A DNA stretch of 5,611 nt from UBA668 sp031366885 (GTDB lineage: Bacteria; Actinomycetota; Acidimicrobiia; Acidimicrobiales; Ilumatobacteraceae). Below are positions 5,366 through 5,611 of the stretch, piece by piece; the first letter of the stretch is position 1, and the number at the start of each line of letters is the position of its first letter. The notes beneath the pieces were generated by a model, which made no database searches, was not told the DNA's origin, and saw only the letters and a program-made list of their open reading frames with translations. A program made the translations under genes and the position numbers. The DNA is taken from contig JANLPB010000112.1 in NCBI GenBank assembly GCA_031366885.1, positions 1 to 5,611 of the forward strand, written 5' to 3'.

Positions 5366-5611
5366 AATCCAAGCCCTCGGCCGATTAGTACCGGTCGGCT
5401 ACACACGTTACCGTGCTTACACCTCCGGCCTATCAACGTGGTGGTCTTGCCACGGGCCTTACTGCGTTAACCGCATGGGTGTACTCATCTTGGAACGGGT
5501 TTCCTACTTAGATGCTTTCAGCAGTTATCCCTTCCGGAGGTGGCTAATCTGCCATGCCCTTGGCAGGACAACAGACACACCAGAGCTCCGTCCGTCCCGG
5601 TCCTCTCGTAC
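5366..5611 (-). rRNA. rrl: 23S ribosomal RNA, 3' end (partial)
   Basis: The last roughly 246 bases of 23S rRNA, domain VI; the gene continues beyond the right edge. The minus strand starts in the window with the sarcin-ricin loop, GTACGAGAGGACCGG (5611-5597), where elongation factors act. It continues with GGATAACTGCTGAAAGCATC, then AAGATGAGTAC and CGGTACTAATCGGCCGAGGG near the 3' end. The mature 3' end is placed near 5366 by comparison with the usual end shortly after GAGGGCTTGG; it may be off by several bases. Confidence 0.96.

Overview
The window looks like chromosomal DNA from a high-GC actinobacterium. Gene order and protein style best fit the Acidimicrobiia/Ilumatobacter area; this is inferred from recognition, not from a search. 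It is a mostly housekeeping region and I do not see a phage, insertion sequence, CRISPR array or defence system in it.

Layout from left to right. Positions 1-902 carry two minus-strand genes: the first 25 codons of a small protein running off the left edge, and upstream of it a complete HAD-IIA sugar/glycerol phosphatase. A 40-bp divergent intergenic region (903-942) holding a perfect 7-5-7 inverted repeat separates the phosphatase from a plus-strand DUF1015 protein (943-2130). A class II fructose-bisphosphate aldolase (2150-3226) follows 19 bases later and appears to have its own leaderless promoter. The aldolase ends one base from a convergent minus-strand gene for a short SSB-like OB-fold protein (3228-3569). 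Upstream of that lies a 450-residue protein with a 180-residue Arg/Gly/Pro/Ser-rich disordered N-terminus and a TPR-like helical C-terminus (3691-5043). The right end is the 3' part of an rRNA operon on the minus strand: 23S domain VI (running off the right edge), a short spacer, 5S rRNA, and a very strong intrinsic terminator with a UUCG tetraloop.

How the parts relate. The left genes match an arrangement known from mycobacteria (Rv1692 phosphatase, small Rv1693, tlyA), so tlyA is predicted just outside the left edge. The phosphatase and the aldolase both act around the triose-phosphate/glycerol-phosphate node, with DUF1015 between them. The TPR and SSB-like genes follow the rRNA operon on the same strand but beyond its terminator, so they should have their own promoter. 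The most interesting signals are the symmetric divergent promoter, evidence for leaderless starts, and the disordered-plus-TPR protein next to the rRNA operon.
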